Shown: positions 31,070 through 38,890 of the stretch, piece by piece
How positions within the stretch are numbered: the stretch's first letter is position 1
How the letters are laid out: every line of letters begins with the position of its first letter
Assembly (NCBI GenBank): GCA_003165595.1
Contig: PLWQ01000026.1
Span: forward strand, 61,247 to 119,657
Direction of reading: 5' to 3'
DNA from: Fibrobacterota bacterium
GTDB taxonomy: Bacteria > Fibrobacterota > Chitinivibrionia > Chitinivibrionales > FEN-1185
DNA: 58,411 bases
Translations under genes and position numbers: made by a program
The notes under the pieces: generated by a model
The model's input: the letters and a program-made list of their open reading frames with translations, nothing else
Databases searched by the model: none
Told to the model about the DNA's origin: nothing

Positions 31070-32223
31070 TCGCGGCATTGCAGATCGTCTTCTGGCTTTC
31101 GCTGTTCTTGCTTGTCTATTCCTACGCGCTCTATCCGCTGCTGCTGTCCCTGTTCGCGCGCCTGTTCGGCAGGCCCGCGGCCGCAGACGAATCGTATTTT
31201 CCCCGGGTGGGCGTCGTTGTTCCCGTGTACAACGAAGAGGCCGTGGTGCGCAGAAAGATCGAGAATCTTCTCGCGCTGGACTACCCCAAAGACAAGCTTT
31301 CGGTATGGATCGGCTCCGATTGCAGCACCGATGCGACGCATGAGATCGTCGGGTCCATAGGCGATCCTCGCGTGCACCTGTGGGTGGCCCCTGCTCGCGG
31401 CGGCAAGACCGAGGTGATCAACAAACTGGCGCCGCAGGTACCGGTCGAAGTCCTCATGTTTACAGATGCTAATACCATGCATCGCCCCGACAGTCTCAGA
31501 AAGATGGTGCGGCATTTTGCCGACCCGTCCGTCGGCGGCGTGGGAGGCCACATTGAGCATCTGTTCGCCCGCAAGGAGTTCGTGGAGGTGCTGTACCGCT
31601 CCTTCGAGTCGAGGCAGAAGGTCCTGGAGTCGCGTTTGCACAGCACCATTTCGGCCTACGGCGGGTTTTACTCGGTGCGGAAAGAAATGTTCCGGCCCAT
31701 CCAGTACAATGCGTACTCGAACGACGATGTGCTCATTCCCATGAATATCATCCGCAACCACGGCAGGATGATATTCGACGCCGCCGCGGTGTCTGAGGAG
31801 GAAACCACCGAGAACATCAAACACGAATTCTCGCGCCGCATCCGCATCGGCGCCGGCAATTTTCAGGCGTTCTTCTGGCTGCTCGATTTCCAGAACCCCC
31901 TCAAGGGATGGCCGTGGTTCTGCTACGTTTCCCATAAGGCAACGCGATGGTTTTCGCCGTTCTTTATCCTGTTTGCCGCTCTTTCGTGCGCGGCGCTCGC
32001 CTTTGCCGGCGGGCCCGGTTTCTATGCCGTCCTTTTCTATGCCGCGGTATTCCTCACGGCCGTTGCACTCTCGCATCGGATAATTCCGCTTCCGCCGGTG
32101 AGAGCCCTCAACTATTTCATCACAATGAACGCCGCGCTGTTTGCCGGATTCTTCCGGTATGTGTCGGGCATCCGGTCGGCCGCGTGGTCGAGGACCGAGC
32201 GACCGGTCGACAAAAAGAAATAG
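31063..32223 (+). CDS. Membrane GT2 glycosyltransferase
   Basis: The 386-residue protein has an N-terminal TM (about 5-25), a family 2 glycosyltransferase domain (45-250) with PRVGVVVPVYNEEAVVRRKI, WIGSDCSTDAT, MFTDANTMHRPD (metal site), SAYGGFYSVRKEMF and NDDVLIPMNII, and two or three C-terminal TM segments (about 285-360). The C-terminal motif FSRRIRIGAGNFQAFFWL resembles the Q(Q/R)xRW region of processive synthases but lacks the classic sequence. It would transfer a sugar to a lipid or growing polymer at the inner membrane. It is translationally coupled to the radical SAM gene. The last residues are basic and end directly before the toxin-antitoxin promoter. Confidence 0.9.
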   Translation: MLIAALQIVFWLSLFLLVYSYALYPLLLSLFARLFGRPAAADESYFPRVGVVVPVYNEEAVVRRKIENLLALDYPKDKLSVWIGSDCSTDATHEIVGSIGDPRVHLWVAPARGGKTEVINKLAPQVPVEVLMFTDANTMHRPDSLRKMVRHFADPSVGGVGGHIEHLFARKEFVEVLYRSFESRQKVLESRLHSTISAYGGFYSVRKEMFRPIQYNAYSNDDVLIPMNIIRNHGRMIFDAAAVSEEETTENIKHEFSRRIRIGAGNFQAFFWLLDFQNPLKGWPWFCYVSHKATRWFSPFFILFAALSCAALAFAGGPGFYAVLFYAAVFLTAVALSHRIIPLPPVRALNYFITMNAALFAGFFRYVSGIRSAAWSRTERPVDKKK

Positions 32224-32224
32224 C

Positions 32225-32253
32225 TTGAAAAAGATAGTAATATTTACTATACT
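32225..32253 (+). promoter_or_regulatory. Toxin-antitoxin promoter with embedded operator palindrome
   Basis: TTGAAA (32225-32230), exactly 17 bases, then TATACT (32248-32253). Within the spacer, and overlapping the -10, lies a perfect palindrome ATAGTAA-TAT-TTACTAT (32234-32250). This is the expected place for binding by the Xre-type antitoxin and so for autorepression. The ATG of the toxin (32279) has AAGGA 6 bases upstream. Confidence 0.85.
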
Positions 32254-32278
32254 TAACTCGTAGTGATGAAGGACCGAT

Positions 32279-32656
32279 ATGGTTGTATGCATGAACAGGG
32301 TGTTTGTGCGGTTGCTTAGAAAGGCGAACATCGACGATGATACCATCAACGCGGCAATTAGAGAGGTCGTGCAAGGAAATCGCGTGCCGTTGGGCCACGG
32401 GCTTTTCAAGAAGCGTATTGCCTCGAGTTATCAGGGTAAACGCGGAGCATATCGAAGCATTCTGTACTATCGAAGCGGCCGTTTGATGGTGTTTATATAC
32501 CTGTTCGCAAAGAATGATCGCGAAAACATTACACCAAAGGAAATGAATGAGCTCGTACAGATTGCCCGCGCGTACGACTCCCTGAACGGCCAATCCATCG
32601 AAATGGCGATCAGTCAAGAAAGGCTGCGGAGGTGGAAGTATGAAACGAATCAATGA
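32279..32656 (+). CDS. RelE/HigB-type toxin
   Basis: The 125-residue protein matches the PF06296-type RelE/HigB toxins: KANIDDDTINAAIREVVQGN, VPLGHGLFKKRIASSYQGKR, GAYRSILYYRSGRLMVFIYL and FAKNDRENITPKEMNELVQI. These toxins are ribosome-dependent or free mRNA endonucleases. The toxin gene comes first, as in higBA-type operons, and overlaps the antitoxin gene by 17 bases. Upstream is a promoter with an embedded palindrome. The GC content of this pair is visibly lower than that of its neighbours, in line with mobile behaviour. Met5 (32291) is an alternative start without its own ribosome site. Confidence 0.92.
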   Translation: MVVCMNRVFVRLLRKANIDDDTINAAIREVVQGNRVPLGHGLFKKRIASSYQGKRGAYRSILYYRSGRLMVFIYLFAKNDRENITPKEMNELVQIARAYDSLNGQSIEMAISQERLRRWKYETNQ

Positions 32657-32993
32657 AAATCACAGGGCCGCGAGCAAAGTGAAGTGGCCGACAATAACAG
32701 ATACGGTGCGCGAGAGCATTCAAGATCTGGACGGGATCGTTGATGTTACGGAGACCATGAGAAACTTCAATCGACTTCAGTATGAAAGCCCGCAGGAATA
32801 TACGCCCGCCAGGATCGTCAATCTTCGAAAAAACAGGTTGCGCATGAGCCAACCCGTATTTGCGTCTGTCTGCAATATCAAACTTCCGACACTGCAGAAA
32901 TGGGAACGCGGCTACTCGAAACCCACCCCGCCGGTAAACAGGCTCTTTCAGCTCGTTGAAAGAGGCGGTCTTAGCCTGATTATGCAGCGATAG
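32640..32993 (+). CDS. Xre-family antitoxin (HigA/NadS-like)
   Basis: The 117-residue protein has a C-terminal helix-turn-helix (about 60-110: YTPARIVNLRKNRLRMSQPV, FASVCNIKLPTLQKWERGYS, KPTPPVNRLFQLVERGGL), the pattern of NadS/HigA antitoxins that pair with this toxin family. The N-terminal half (KVKWPTITDTVRESIQDLDG...VTETMRNF) is the likely toxin-binding part. It should neutralise the toxin and repress the operon through the palindrome at 32234-32250. Its start lies inside the end of the toxin gene, so translation is coupled. Confidence 0.9.
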   Translation: MKRINENHRAASKVKWPTITDTVRESIQDLDGIVDVTETMRNFNRLQYESPQEYTPARIVNLRKNRLRMSQPVFASVCNIKLPTLQKWERGYSKPTPPVNRLFQLVERGGLSLIMQR

Positions 32994-33084
32994 GCGGCGG
33001 CTCGGGGCAAGATTGGCGCTTGCTTGTAGTTCGCCTGCGGAAGATATCTAAACTGACAAAGGCTAAGAAGATTCTCGCCGCGCG

Positions 33085-33106
33085 TGAATCCCAAAGTTTG
33101 CGCATT
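33085..33106 (+). repeat. 22-bp exact repeat (copy 2)
   Basis: Identical to 11992-12013. Here its last bases, GCGCATT, are also the first bases of the dispersed repeat 33100-33226, so the repeats are mosaic. Confidence 0.85.
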
Positions 33107-33226
33107 ACAGGCTGCTCACTGGAGCGTACATCCGGTTGTAATCGCGCGGTCCCCTAAGGTTCGCTGTCGCGATTACTCCTGTAGCGTTGCGTGCAGTGCT
33201 AGTCGTGGTGCTGCGGGGTTCTTCAC
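33100..33226 (+). repeat. Dispersed repeat with conserved ends, long copy
   Basis: Begins GCGCATTACAGGCTGCTCAC and ends GGTGCTGCGGGGTTCTTCAC, the same ends as 6545-6621 (opposite strand). The longer middle has its own 9-bp-stem hairpin (GTAATCGCG ... CGCGATTAC, about 33136-33175). The ends are conserved while the middle varies, as expected of a structured mobile or REP-like element. Confidence 0.75.
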
Positions 33227-33355
33227 TCCCATCGGGCAAAACCGTTTTTTTTCTAAAGTAATCACCGATTCTGCCGATAGTACATAAAGGGAATGGTTCA
33301 CTCTGAACGTCTCCGCCGCCTGCGCGGAAATAAAATGCGGGCGACCGGAAAGTAA

Positions 33356-33387
33356 AAGAGACAAGAACCATTCGGTTCTTGTCTCTT
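33356..33387. terminator. Perfect 14-bp hairpin, possible terminator
   Basis: AAGAGACAAGAACC (33356-33369), loop ATTC, exact complement (33374-33387). No T-run follows on either strand, so it may be a terminator without a U-tract, an mRNA end protector or an operator. It lies between the toxin-antitoxin operon and the next small gene. Confidence 0.5.
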
Positions 33388-33484
33388 AGGAGTTACACCA
33401 GATAATCTTTGGTGGAAAGAAACGGCAAGTTCCTTACATTATGTTGTATCGGTTCGCGGTGTTTCAAACTTGAGTCAAATTCCT

Positions 33485-33736
33485 ATGATTATTCAGGGTA
33501 TCAATCAGTACCGGCAGCTTGAGGCGAGCTTCAAGGCTTCCAAGATGAAGCCGAAAGCCTCTACTGCGGTATTTACAGTACCCAAGGACAAGATAGAAAT
33601 CGCGCCCAAAAAGCCCGAAATCCGGGAATCTCTCGTGAACAACGTCAGGAAGAAAGTCGACCTCGGTTTCTATAATTCCCCGTCGGTAATCGAACAGCTC
33701 AGCGATTCCTTTGCCCAGGCCATGAACCAGGCATAA
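33485..33736 (+). CDS. Small cytoplasmic protein, possibly FlgM-like
   Basis: The product has 83 residues from the ATG at 33485; a TTG at 33470 would add five residues. Neither has a clear ribosome site. The first half is basic (ASFKASKMKPKASTAVFTVP) and the second half (SLVNNVRKKVDLGFYNSPSV, IEQLSDSFAQAMNQA) resembles the C-terminal helices of FlgM-type anti-sigma factors (xxVRxxVxxGxYxxxxVxxxLxxxxL). The match is short and no flagellar genes are nearby, so this is a tentative reading. It lies upstream of lnt by 123 bases. Confidence 0.55.
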   Translation: MIIQGINQYRQLEASFKASKMKPKASTAVFTVPKDKIEIAPKKPEIRESLVNNVRKKVDLGFYNSPSVIEQLSDSFAQAMNQA

Positions 33737-33859
33737 GCCCCGCGGCGCCGCGACGAATTCTCCCTTCGAACATGCACGAACGCACAACGTATTTTCAACA
33801 GTTGCCACTGATGCAGCCGATGCGATCGTTGCGCTCTGTGTTTCCATCAGATACCCGGT

Positions 33860-35455
33860 ATGAACACCATCCTTTCCAGGGTAACATCGTTCTCGCTGTC
33901 ACGGCACGGCCTGTGGGTCGCCATCGCCGGCGGCGTGTTCTATGCGCTGGCCATGCCGCCGTTCAACGGCATGCTGCACCCGGCCTTTACGCTGTTCCCT
34001 TTGTTAAGTTTCGTCATGTGCCTGCCTCTGTTTCTCGTGAGCCTCACCCCAAAAACGGGACGCGCGGCATGGCGGGCATATTGTTTCGGGCTCATTGCGT
34101 CGGGCTTCCAGTTTTACTGGATCGCCTGTGTGGTTCCCGAAGGCCTGTGGCACCTCGTGCTCATCGGCGTTATCCTGGCCTGCCTGTACGAAGGATTGTA
34201 TTTTCTCGCGCTCGGCATGCTGTTTCGCTGGACAAGAAAGAAATTCCCCGTCCTTTTCCCCGTGATATTTCCCGCTTTCTGGGTGCTGGTCGAATACCTG
34301 CGCAGCCTCGGCGAGATTTCTTTCCCGTGGAACTTTGCCGGCTACGCGCTCACGCCGCTACTTCCGCTGGCGCAGCTCGCCTCGGTGACGGGGGTGTATG
34401 GCCTGAGTTTCGTTGTTATCCTGGGCAATGCCCTTGCGTGGGAGTTTCTGAGTACGCTTCGGCGAAAAGGTTCTATACATCGCGCGCTTCCGGTCTTCGC
34501 GCTTGCCCTGGCGGCCCTTTCCCTGTGGGGATTTTTCCGGATGAAGGCCTCGCCGCCGCCCGGTACCGCGGCCACGAAGATCGCATTGCTTCAGGGGAAT
34601 ATCGACCAGAACCACTGGGGCAACAATTCGCTCGACACGTCGTTTGTGATCCTGGAAACGCTGCTCAAGGAAGCCGGGTTGACAAAACCGGACCTCGTCG
34701 TGATGCCGGAAAGCGCGCTGCTCTGCTACCTCCTTCGACGTCCTCAGTTGAGCGGCCGCGTGTCCGGATGGTCGCGCAGCCTGGGCGTCCCCATTATTCT
34801 CGGCGCGCTTCACTGGGACCCCGCGCCTCGCGGCGGCCGTGAGGACTATCTGGTGTACAACACGGCTTTCTACCTGGATACTGCGGGCCAGAAGTACACG
34901 CCATATTACAAGATGAAGCTCGTGCCGTTTTCGGAAACGCTGCCGTTTACGGGCGCGTTTCCGATCCTGAGCCGGGTAAACCTCGGTCAGGCCGATTTCA
35001 AGCCCGGCAGCGACCCGGTTGTATTTCCAATAGGGAATTCGATAAAGGCGGGACCGTTTATCTGCTACGAAATCACGTATCCGGGCTTCGTGCGCGACCG
35101 GGTGAAGCGCGGGGCCAACCTGCTTGTCAACATCACCAACGACGGATGGTTCGGCAAGACTTCGGGCGCGTTCCAGCATGCCACCATGGTGCGCATGCGG
35201 GCCATCGAAAACGGGGTGCCGCTGGCGCGCGCCGCCAATACGGGAATTTCCATGCTGGTGGACCAATATGGAAGGATCGTGGGCAGGACGCAGCTGTATG
35301 CGCGCACCTTTCTTTCCGGCGCGCTTCGCGTGTACCGGGTTCCCACGCTCTACACGCGGCTCGGCGACTGGCCGGTGCTGCTTTCGGCGTGTATTGTGCT
35401 GCTTGCCGCCGGACTGGCCGCTCTTCGCCGTTTTTCTGCGCGGCCGGCGCGGTAG
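33860..35455 (+). CDS. lnt: Apolipoprotein N-acyltransferase
   Basis: The 531-residue protein has six to seven TM segments in the first 215 residues and one near the C-terminus, with a nitrilase-fold periplasmic domain between (about 230-480). The catalytic triad is visible: Glu284 in VVMPESALL, Lys351 in YYKMKLVPFSE and Cys402 in PFICYEITYP. Other family lines are present (FPWNFAGYALTPLLPLAQLA, NITNDGWFGKTSGAFQHATM). Lnt adds the third acyl chain to lipoproteins in the inner membrane and so feeds the Lol pathway; this suits the many lipoproteins in the window. It converges on the end of the acyl operon with 13 bases between stops. Confidence 0.96.
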   Translation: MNTILSRVTSFSLSRHGLWVAIAGGVFYALAMPPFNGMLHPAFTLFPLLSFVMCLPLFLVSLTPKTGRAAWRAYCFGLIASGFQFYWIACVVPEGLWHLVLIGVILACLYEGLYFLALGMLFRWTRKKFPVLFPVIFPAFWVLVEYLRSLGEISFPWNFAGYALTPLLPLAQLASVTGVYGLSFVVILGNALAWEFLSTLRRKGSIHRALPVFALALAALSLWGFFRMKASPPPGTAATKIALLQGNIDQNHWGNNSLDTSFVILETLLKEAGLTKPDLVVMPESALLCYLLRRPQLSGRVSGWSRSLGVPIILGALHWDPAPRGGREDYLVYNTAFYLDTAGQKYTPYYKMKLVPFSETLPFTGAFPILSRVNLGQADFKPGSDPVVFPIGNSIKAGPFICYEITYPGFVRDRVKRGANLLVNITNDGWFGKTSGAFQHATMVRMRAIENGVPLARAANTGISMLVDQYGRIVGRTQLYARTFLSGALRVYRVPTLYTRLGDWPVLLSACIVLLAAGLAALRRFSARPAR

Positions 35456-35468
35456 AGTGCTGCCGCGC

Positions 35469-35867
35469 CTATTCCTTCGCGAAAAGCAAGACTATCTTGG
35501 AGCACAGCGCGCCGCCTGCGGCTTCGTGAACGGCGCACGCGGCCTGAATGCCGCCGTTCTCCTCCGAAAGGGACACGGCGAGCTCATAGGGAGTGCCCGG
35601 ACCGCACATTTTTGAGAACCGTGATTTGGAAATGCCCGCAAGCTTGTAAGGACCGCAGCGCTCCACCGCCTCCCTGCACACCGCAACCTGATACACGGCG
35701 GGAATAACCGGCATGTCCGGAAAGTGTCCCCGGAAGATGTCGCTGCCTGCGGGGAATTCGAACGTCGCGGTAATGCTGCGGCGGTCGGGCGATGCGCGCA
35801 AGCCGGAAATCGCGTTTGTCAAAGCCTGTTTCATGCCCGCGGCCGCGGGCGGCGAGTTACCGTGCAT
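35469..35867 (-). CDS. Hotdog-fold dehydratase (ApeI/FabZ-like)
   Basis: The 132-residue protein has the hotdog dehydratase motif FRGHFPDMPVIPAVYQVAVC (catalytic-position His48 in GHFP), preceded by ITATFEFPAGSDIF and followed by KLAGISKSRFSKMCGPGTPY. In FabZ the next helix carries an essential Glu (PGVLxxEA); here it reads PAVYQVAV, as in the shorter ApeI-type dehydratases of aryl polyene clusters. It is the last gene of the eight-gene minus-strand operon; its ATG at 35867 lies inside the end of the deacetylase gene and has AAGGTGG just before it. Met12 (35834) is an alternative start. Expected role is dehydration of a 3-hydroxyacyl-ACP. Confidence 0.82.
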   Translation of the reverse strand: MHGNSPPAAAGMKQALTNAISGLRASPDRRSITATFEFPAGSDIFRGHFPDMPVIPAVYQVAVCREAVERCGPYKLAGISKSRFSKMCGPGTPYELAVSLSEENGGIQAACAVHEAAGGALCSKIVLLFAKE

Positions 35868-36651
35868 TGTCCACCTTGTAGGCCGTGATGTCGAACAGGT
35901 CGTTTATGCCGACCGGAACCATTTTGGCATCGCGCATCCTCGAAAACAACAATTCCATCTGCGCAAGGATCTCCGCCTTGTGGGCAGCCACAGGCAGGCT
36001 GTCGTGCAGCAGTACCACGTCGCCGGGCTTCACCGCTAAGGAAGAGATCCGGCGGATATTTCCCAGTCGCCTGTTTCCCGCGTCGCGGGCGCTCCTGTTC
36101 CATCCGACGCATTTCATGCCGAGCCTTGCAAGCGCCGGCCCGAGGTGCGGATTCGCCATTCCCACGGGCGGCCGGTAGAGGAGCGGCTTTGCGCCGATGA
36201 TGTCCCGCACGATTGCCTGGGCCGCGGCAATGTCCCGTACCATTGCATTGCCTAAACGGAAATTTGACAACAGGGAATGTGTGAGGTCGTGACACGCCAC
36301 GACATGGCCGTCGGCGATCATGCGCTTTAGCAGTTGAGGATTGGCGCGCGCCTTGACCCCGACGACAAAAAAGGTGGCGCGGAACCCGAACCGCTTGAGC
36401 AGGTCGAGGATGTCGGCGGTGATATTTTCGTCCGGGCCGTCGTCGAAGGTGAGCCCGACGGCAAACGATTCCCCTTTGTTGTGAATATAGGCGCGAACGA
36501 AGAAGTTACTGCGCAGGTCAACAATTCCCCAGACAAAGACCGCAACGTACGGCACCGCAAGAATCGCGACGATCCACCGGACTTCGGGCAAAAGCACAAA
36601 GGCGGCCGCCAGGCCCGCCAGCGAGCCGAACCAGAAAAGGAGCGGGTTCAC
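35857..36651 (-). CDS. Membrane-anchored NodB polysaccharide deacetylase
   Basis: The 264-residue protein has two hydrophobic N-terminal segments (about 3-22 and 27-46) and then a NodB domain: LTFDDGPDENI (metal Asp), CHDLTHSLLSN (metal His pair), YRPPVGMANPHLG, and VVLLHDSLPVA in place of LHD.G. It would remove an acetyl (or other acyl) group from a sugar on the outer face of the inner membrane. Its ATG overlaps the stop of the upstream ketosynthase-like gene by four bases and its end overlaps the dehydratase start, so it is a full member of the acyl operon. A deacetylase here suggests that the acyl product is attached to, or made on, an amino sugar. Confidence 0.9.
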   Translation of the reverse strand: MNPLLFWFGSLAGLAAAFVLLPEVRWIVAILAVPYVAVFVWGIVDLRSNFFVRAYIHNKGESFAVGLTFDDGPDENITADILDLLKRFGFRATFFVVGVKARANPQLLKRMIADGHVVACHDLTHSLLSNFRLGNAMVRDIAAAQAIVRDIIGAKPLLYRPPVGMANPHLGPALARLGMKCVGWNRSARDAGNRRLGNIRRISSLAVKPGDVVLLHDSLPVAAHKAEILAQMELLFSRMRDAKMVPVGINDLFDITAYKVDNAR

Positions 36652-37448
36652 AGGGTTACCTCGATTGCCGCGCAGGCCTTAGACGAAGGGGAATACGATG
36701 CCGCCACGTGCCTGCCGTGCCTGCCGGCAAGCAGCACCGCGTGAATTCGCAGGGCGGCGCCCAGGTACGACCTCGGGGGCTGCAAACAATCGCCGGATTG
36801 CTCCCCGGCGCCGAGTAATTGCGCGCACCCGGCCGCGCACTCCTCCGGGGTTTGCCCTGCCAGTACTCTTGGCCCAACGGCTCTGATCGCGGCAACGGCA
36901 TCGGCCGGGTCCTTCGACACAAGCAGCGCCACGGCGCCTTCGTCGGCCGGTCCGGGCAGGCTGCTTGCGCAATCGGAAGAGAGATGCGGAACAAGATCGC
37001 GCAGAAGCGGTATGCTCTCGTCGACGGCCGCCACGAGACACGGAAAGGCATCCGGCGGCAGGAGTGCGGCCGACGCCAGGGCCGAGGCAAAGGAGTTCTG
37101 TCCGTCGCACAGCGTGAGGTTGGGACCGTCCATGGAAAATTCGAGCGCCAGTTTGCCGGCCATGCTGTTGTGCACCGAGGCGATAAAATTCCTCGGCGAG
37201 CCGAACCCGTCTTTGAAAACGCCGTCCAGAAAACTCTTTGTTTCGTCAAGCGCGCCGAGCGCCGTTCCCACGCACAGGGATCGGGGCTTGCGGGTCGCGG
37301 CCCCAAGAAGACGCGCCGCGGAAACATAGGCCATTTGCCAGATGCGCGGATCCCTCCGCTTGACATGCGCGGGGACTTCCGCCTGCCAGCCGGTGTCCTC
37401 GAAAGGAATAACTGCGGCGAATCCGCGCACGAAGAGTGAAGTCATCAT
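36648..37448 (-). CDS. Ketosynthase-like chain length factor (KAS N-terminal-like)
   Basis: The 266-residue protein resembles the PF13723-type (Ketoacyl-synt_2) proteins found as ApeC in aryl polyene clusters: RDPRIWQMAYVSAARLLG, SLCVGTALGALDETKSFLDG, GSPRNFIASVHNSMAGKLAL, NLTLCDGQNSFASALASA. It covers only the N-terminal half of a ketosynthase, the nucleophile motif TACxSG is replaced by LCDGQNS, and the His/Lys catalytic residues of the C-terminal half are absent. It should be inactive by itself and probably partners one of the intact ketosynthases to set chain length. It follows the ketosynthase gene by 9 bases and overlaps the deacetylase start by four. Confidence 0.82.
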   Translation of the reverse strand: MMTSLFVRGFAAVIPFEDTGWQAEVPAHVKRRDPRIWQMAYVSAARLLGAATRKPRSLCVGTALGALDETKSFLDGVFKDGFGSPRNFIASVHNSMAGKLALEFSMDGPNLTLCDGQNSFASALASAALLPPDAFPCLVAAVDESIPLLRDLVPHLSSDCASSLPGPADEGAVALLVSKDPADAVAAIRAVGPRVLAGQTPEECAAGCAQLLGAGEQSGDCLQPPRSYLGAALRIHAVLLAGRHGRHVAASYSPSSKACAAIEVTL

Positions 37449-37457
37449 GGCCGGGTC

Positions 37458-38600
37458 CTACGACGAAAGCGAAAATACGGCCGAGGCGTTGTTGCCTCCA
37501 AAGCCGAACGAATTCTTGACGATGTGACGCATGTCCCTTCGCACACCCGCCGAAGGCGCAAGGCCGATGGCGGGGTCGGTTTGCTCGAACCCCGCCGTAG
37601 GCGGAACGATGCCGTCGCGCAGGGCGCACACGGCAAACACCGCCTCCAGGATCCCGGACGCGGCGAGCGTGTGCCCCAGCGTTCGCTTAACGGAAAAGAA
37701 AGGCGGCACGTCGGCGAAAACGGCTCGCACGGCCGCAATTTCCGATTTGTCGTTGTCGGGCGTGGCCGTGCCGTGCGTGGCGATCGCGCCCACGTCCGCC
37801 GGTGCGATGCCTGCCTCGTCAAGCGCCGCCCGCATTGCTTTTTGCGCTCCCAGCCCTTCGGGGTGCGGGGCAGTCATGTGGTGGCAGTCGGCGGAGGCGC
37901 CCCAGCCCGCGACACGCGCCAACGGCGGAACCCCGAGCCTGTGCGCGGTCGCTTCCGATGCAACAAGCATGGCCCCGGCTCCTTCACCCAGGCTCGTGCC
38001 CGCCCTGCGTTCGTCGAACGGCCTGCAGCCGGCAGGGTCTATGAGCATGAGACTGGAAAACCCGCGCAGGGTGAGCAGGGAAAGCGCGTCCGCACCCACG
38101 GCAAGGCACGCGTCGAAATCGCCCTGTTCCACGAGACGTTTTGCCATTCCCACCGCGTGAAGCCCGGTGGAACAAGCCGTAGACAAGGTGTAGAATCCGG
38201 CAAGGCCGAACGCACGGCACAGGAAGCCTGCGGCGGCGCATGGTTCGTGAAACGCAAGCTCGCGGGCGGCATTCGGAGCAACCAAGGCGTCGGTCCGGAG
38301 CGCCTTGTAGAACAGTTCCGATCTGGTAATGCCACCGACCGTGGTGGCGAAGACCAGGCCGATCGCTACGCCCCGGCGGTCGCCGACGGCGGCAAGCGCT
38401 TCCCGGGCTGCGATGCAGGACAGCGCAATGGTTCTGTTGGGCGACTCGAATTCGTCCCGTAGGTCGGTGATCTGGCCGCAGAGCGGGGCCGCCTTGAGGC
38501 CGCTTTCAAAAATAGACAAGGGAGAAAGGCGGTCGCTTCCCCGGTACACGGCGTCGCGTCCGGCGCCTACGCCCGATCCTGCGGTGCAGAGCGCACCCAT
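37458..38600 (-). CDS. Beta-ketoacyl-ACP synthase (active-site residues intact)
   Basis: The product has 380 residues from the ATG at 38600. The frame stays open upstream, antisense-free only to about 38630, and the residues ALPLIGMGALC suggest that a few more codons (CTG 38624 or ATT 38630, touching the ACP stop) belong to the first strand; the long extension further upstream overlaps the ACP gene and is spurious. All catalytic residues are present: Cys143 in TACSTG, His276 in THGTATPDND, Lys305 in SVKRTLGH and His310, with the closing NSFGFGGNNA. It resembles FabF/ApeR-type enzymes that extend an acyl-ACP by two carbons. Confidence 0.9.
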   Translation of the reverse strand: MGALCTAGSGVGAGRDAVYRGSDRLSPLSIFESGLKAAPLCGQITDLRDEFESPNRTIALSCIAAREALAAVGDRRGVAIGLVFATTVGGITRSELFYKALRTDALVAPNAARELAFHEPCAAAGFLCRAFGLAGFYTLSTACSTGLHAVGMAKRLVEQGDFDACLAVGADALSLLTLRGFSSLMLIDPAGCRPFDERRAGTSLGEGAGAMLVASEATAHRLGVPPLARVAGWGASADCHHMTAPHPEGLGAQKAMRAALDEAGIAPADVGAIATHGTATPDNDKSEIAAVRAVFADVPPFFSVKRTLGHTLAASGILEAVFAVCALRDGIVPPTAGFEQTDPAIGLAPSAGVRRDMRHIVKNSFGFGGNNASAVFSLSS

Positions 38601-38629
38601 GCCGATGAGTGGGAGTGCGGCCAGGACAA

Positions 38630-38890
38630 TTACCCTTTGGAACGGTTTTCCTCGATGTAGGAGGCGAGGGAACGCACCGAGGCGAACACCTGCCTGCCCG
38701 TGTTTGCGTCCGGAACGGTGACGCCGTATTCCTTTTCCAGGAGGACGATCAGTTCGAGCGAATCGATGGAATCGAGGCCCAAACCGGCCCCGATGAGCGG
38801 AGCATCGGCGTCGATGTCTTCGGGTTTGAGGTCCGACAGTTTGAGCACCTCGATTATCTGGCGCTTGAGCGTATCGATGAGCGGTTCCAT
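38630..38890 (-). CDS. Acyl carrier protein
   Basis: The product has 86 residues from the ATG at 38890. It is a standard ACP with helix I (LIDTLKRQIIEVLKLSD), the acidic loop and the phosphopantetheine site GLDSIDSLEL (Ser41; DSI rather than DSL), then VLLEKEYGVTVPD. It is dedicated to this operon, lying between two ketosynthase-type genes; the start shares its first base with the stop of the upstream gene (ATGGA at TAATGG-type junction), so translation is coupled. A longer frame to 38932 overlaps the neighbour and is not used. Confidence 0.95.
   Translation of the reverse strand: MEPLIDTLKRQIIEVLKLSDLKPEDIDADAPLIGAGLGLDSIDSLELIVLLEKEYGVTVPDANTGRQVFASVRSLASYIEENRSKG

Larger units (their letters stand above)
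32994..33484. other. Intergenic region after the toxin-antitoxin pair
   Basis: About 490 bases without a gene. It contains the 22-bp repeat (33085-33106), the long copy of the dispersed repeat (33100-33226) and a perfect 14-bp-stem hairpin (33356-33387). An 88-codon minus-strand frame at 33105-33371 ends in the repeat and shares the tail MYAPVSSL with a frame in the repeat copy at 6.6 kb, because both read the same element; it is not a gene. Confidence 0.65.

Noticed and set aside
33105-33371. 88-codon minus-strand frame sharing MYAPVSSL with a frame at 6.6 kb
   Set aside because: The shared tail comes from the dispersed DNA repeat, not from a conserved protein.
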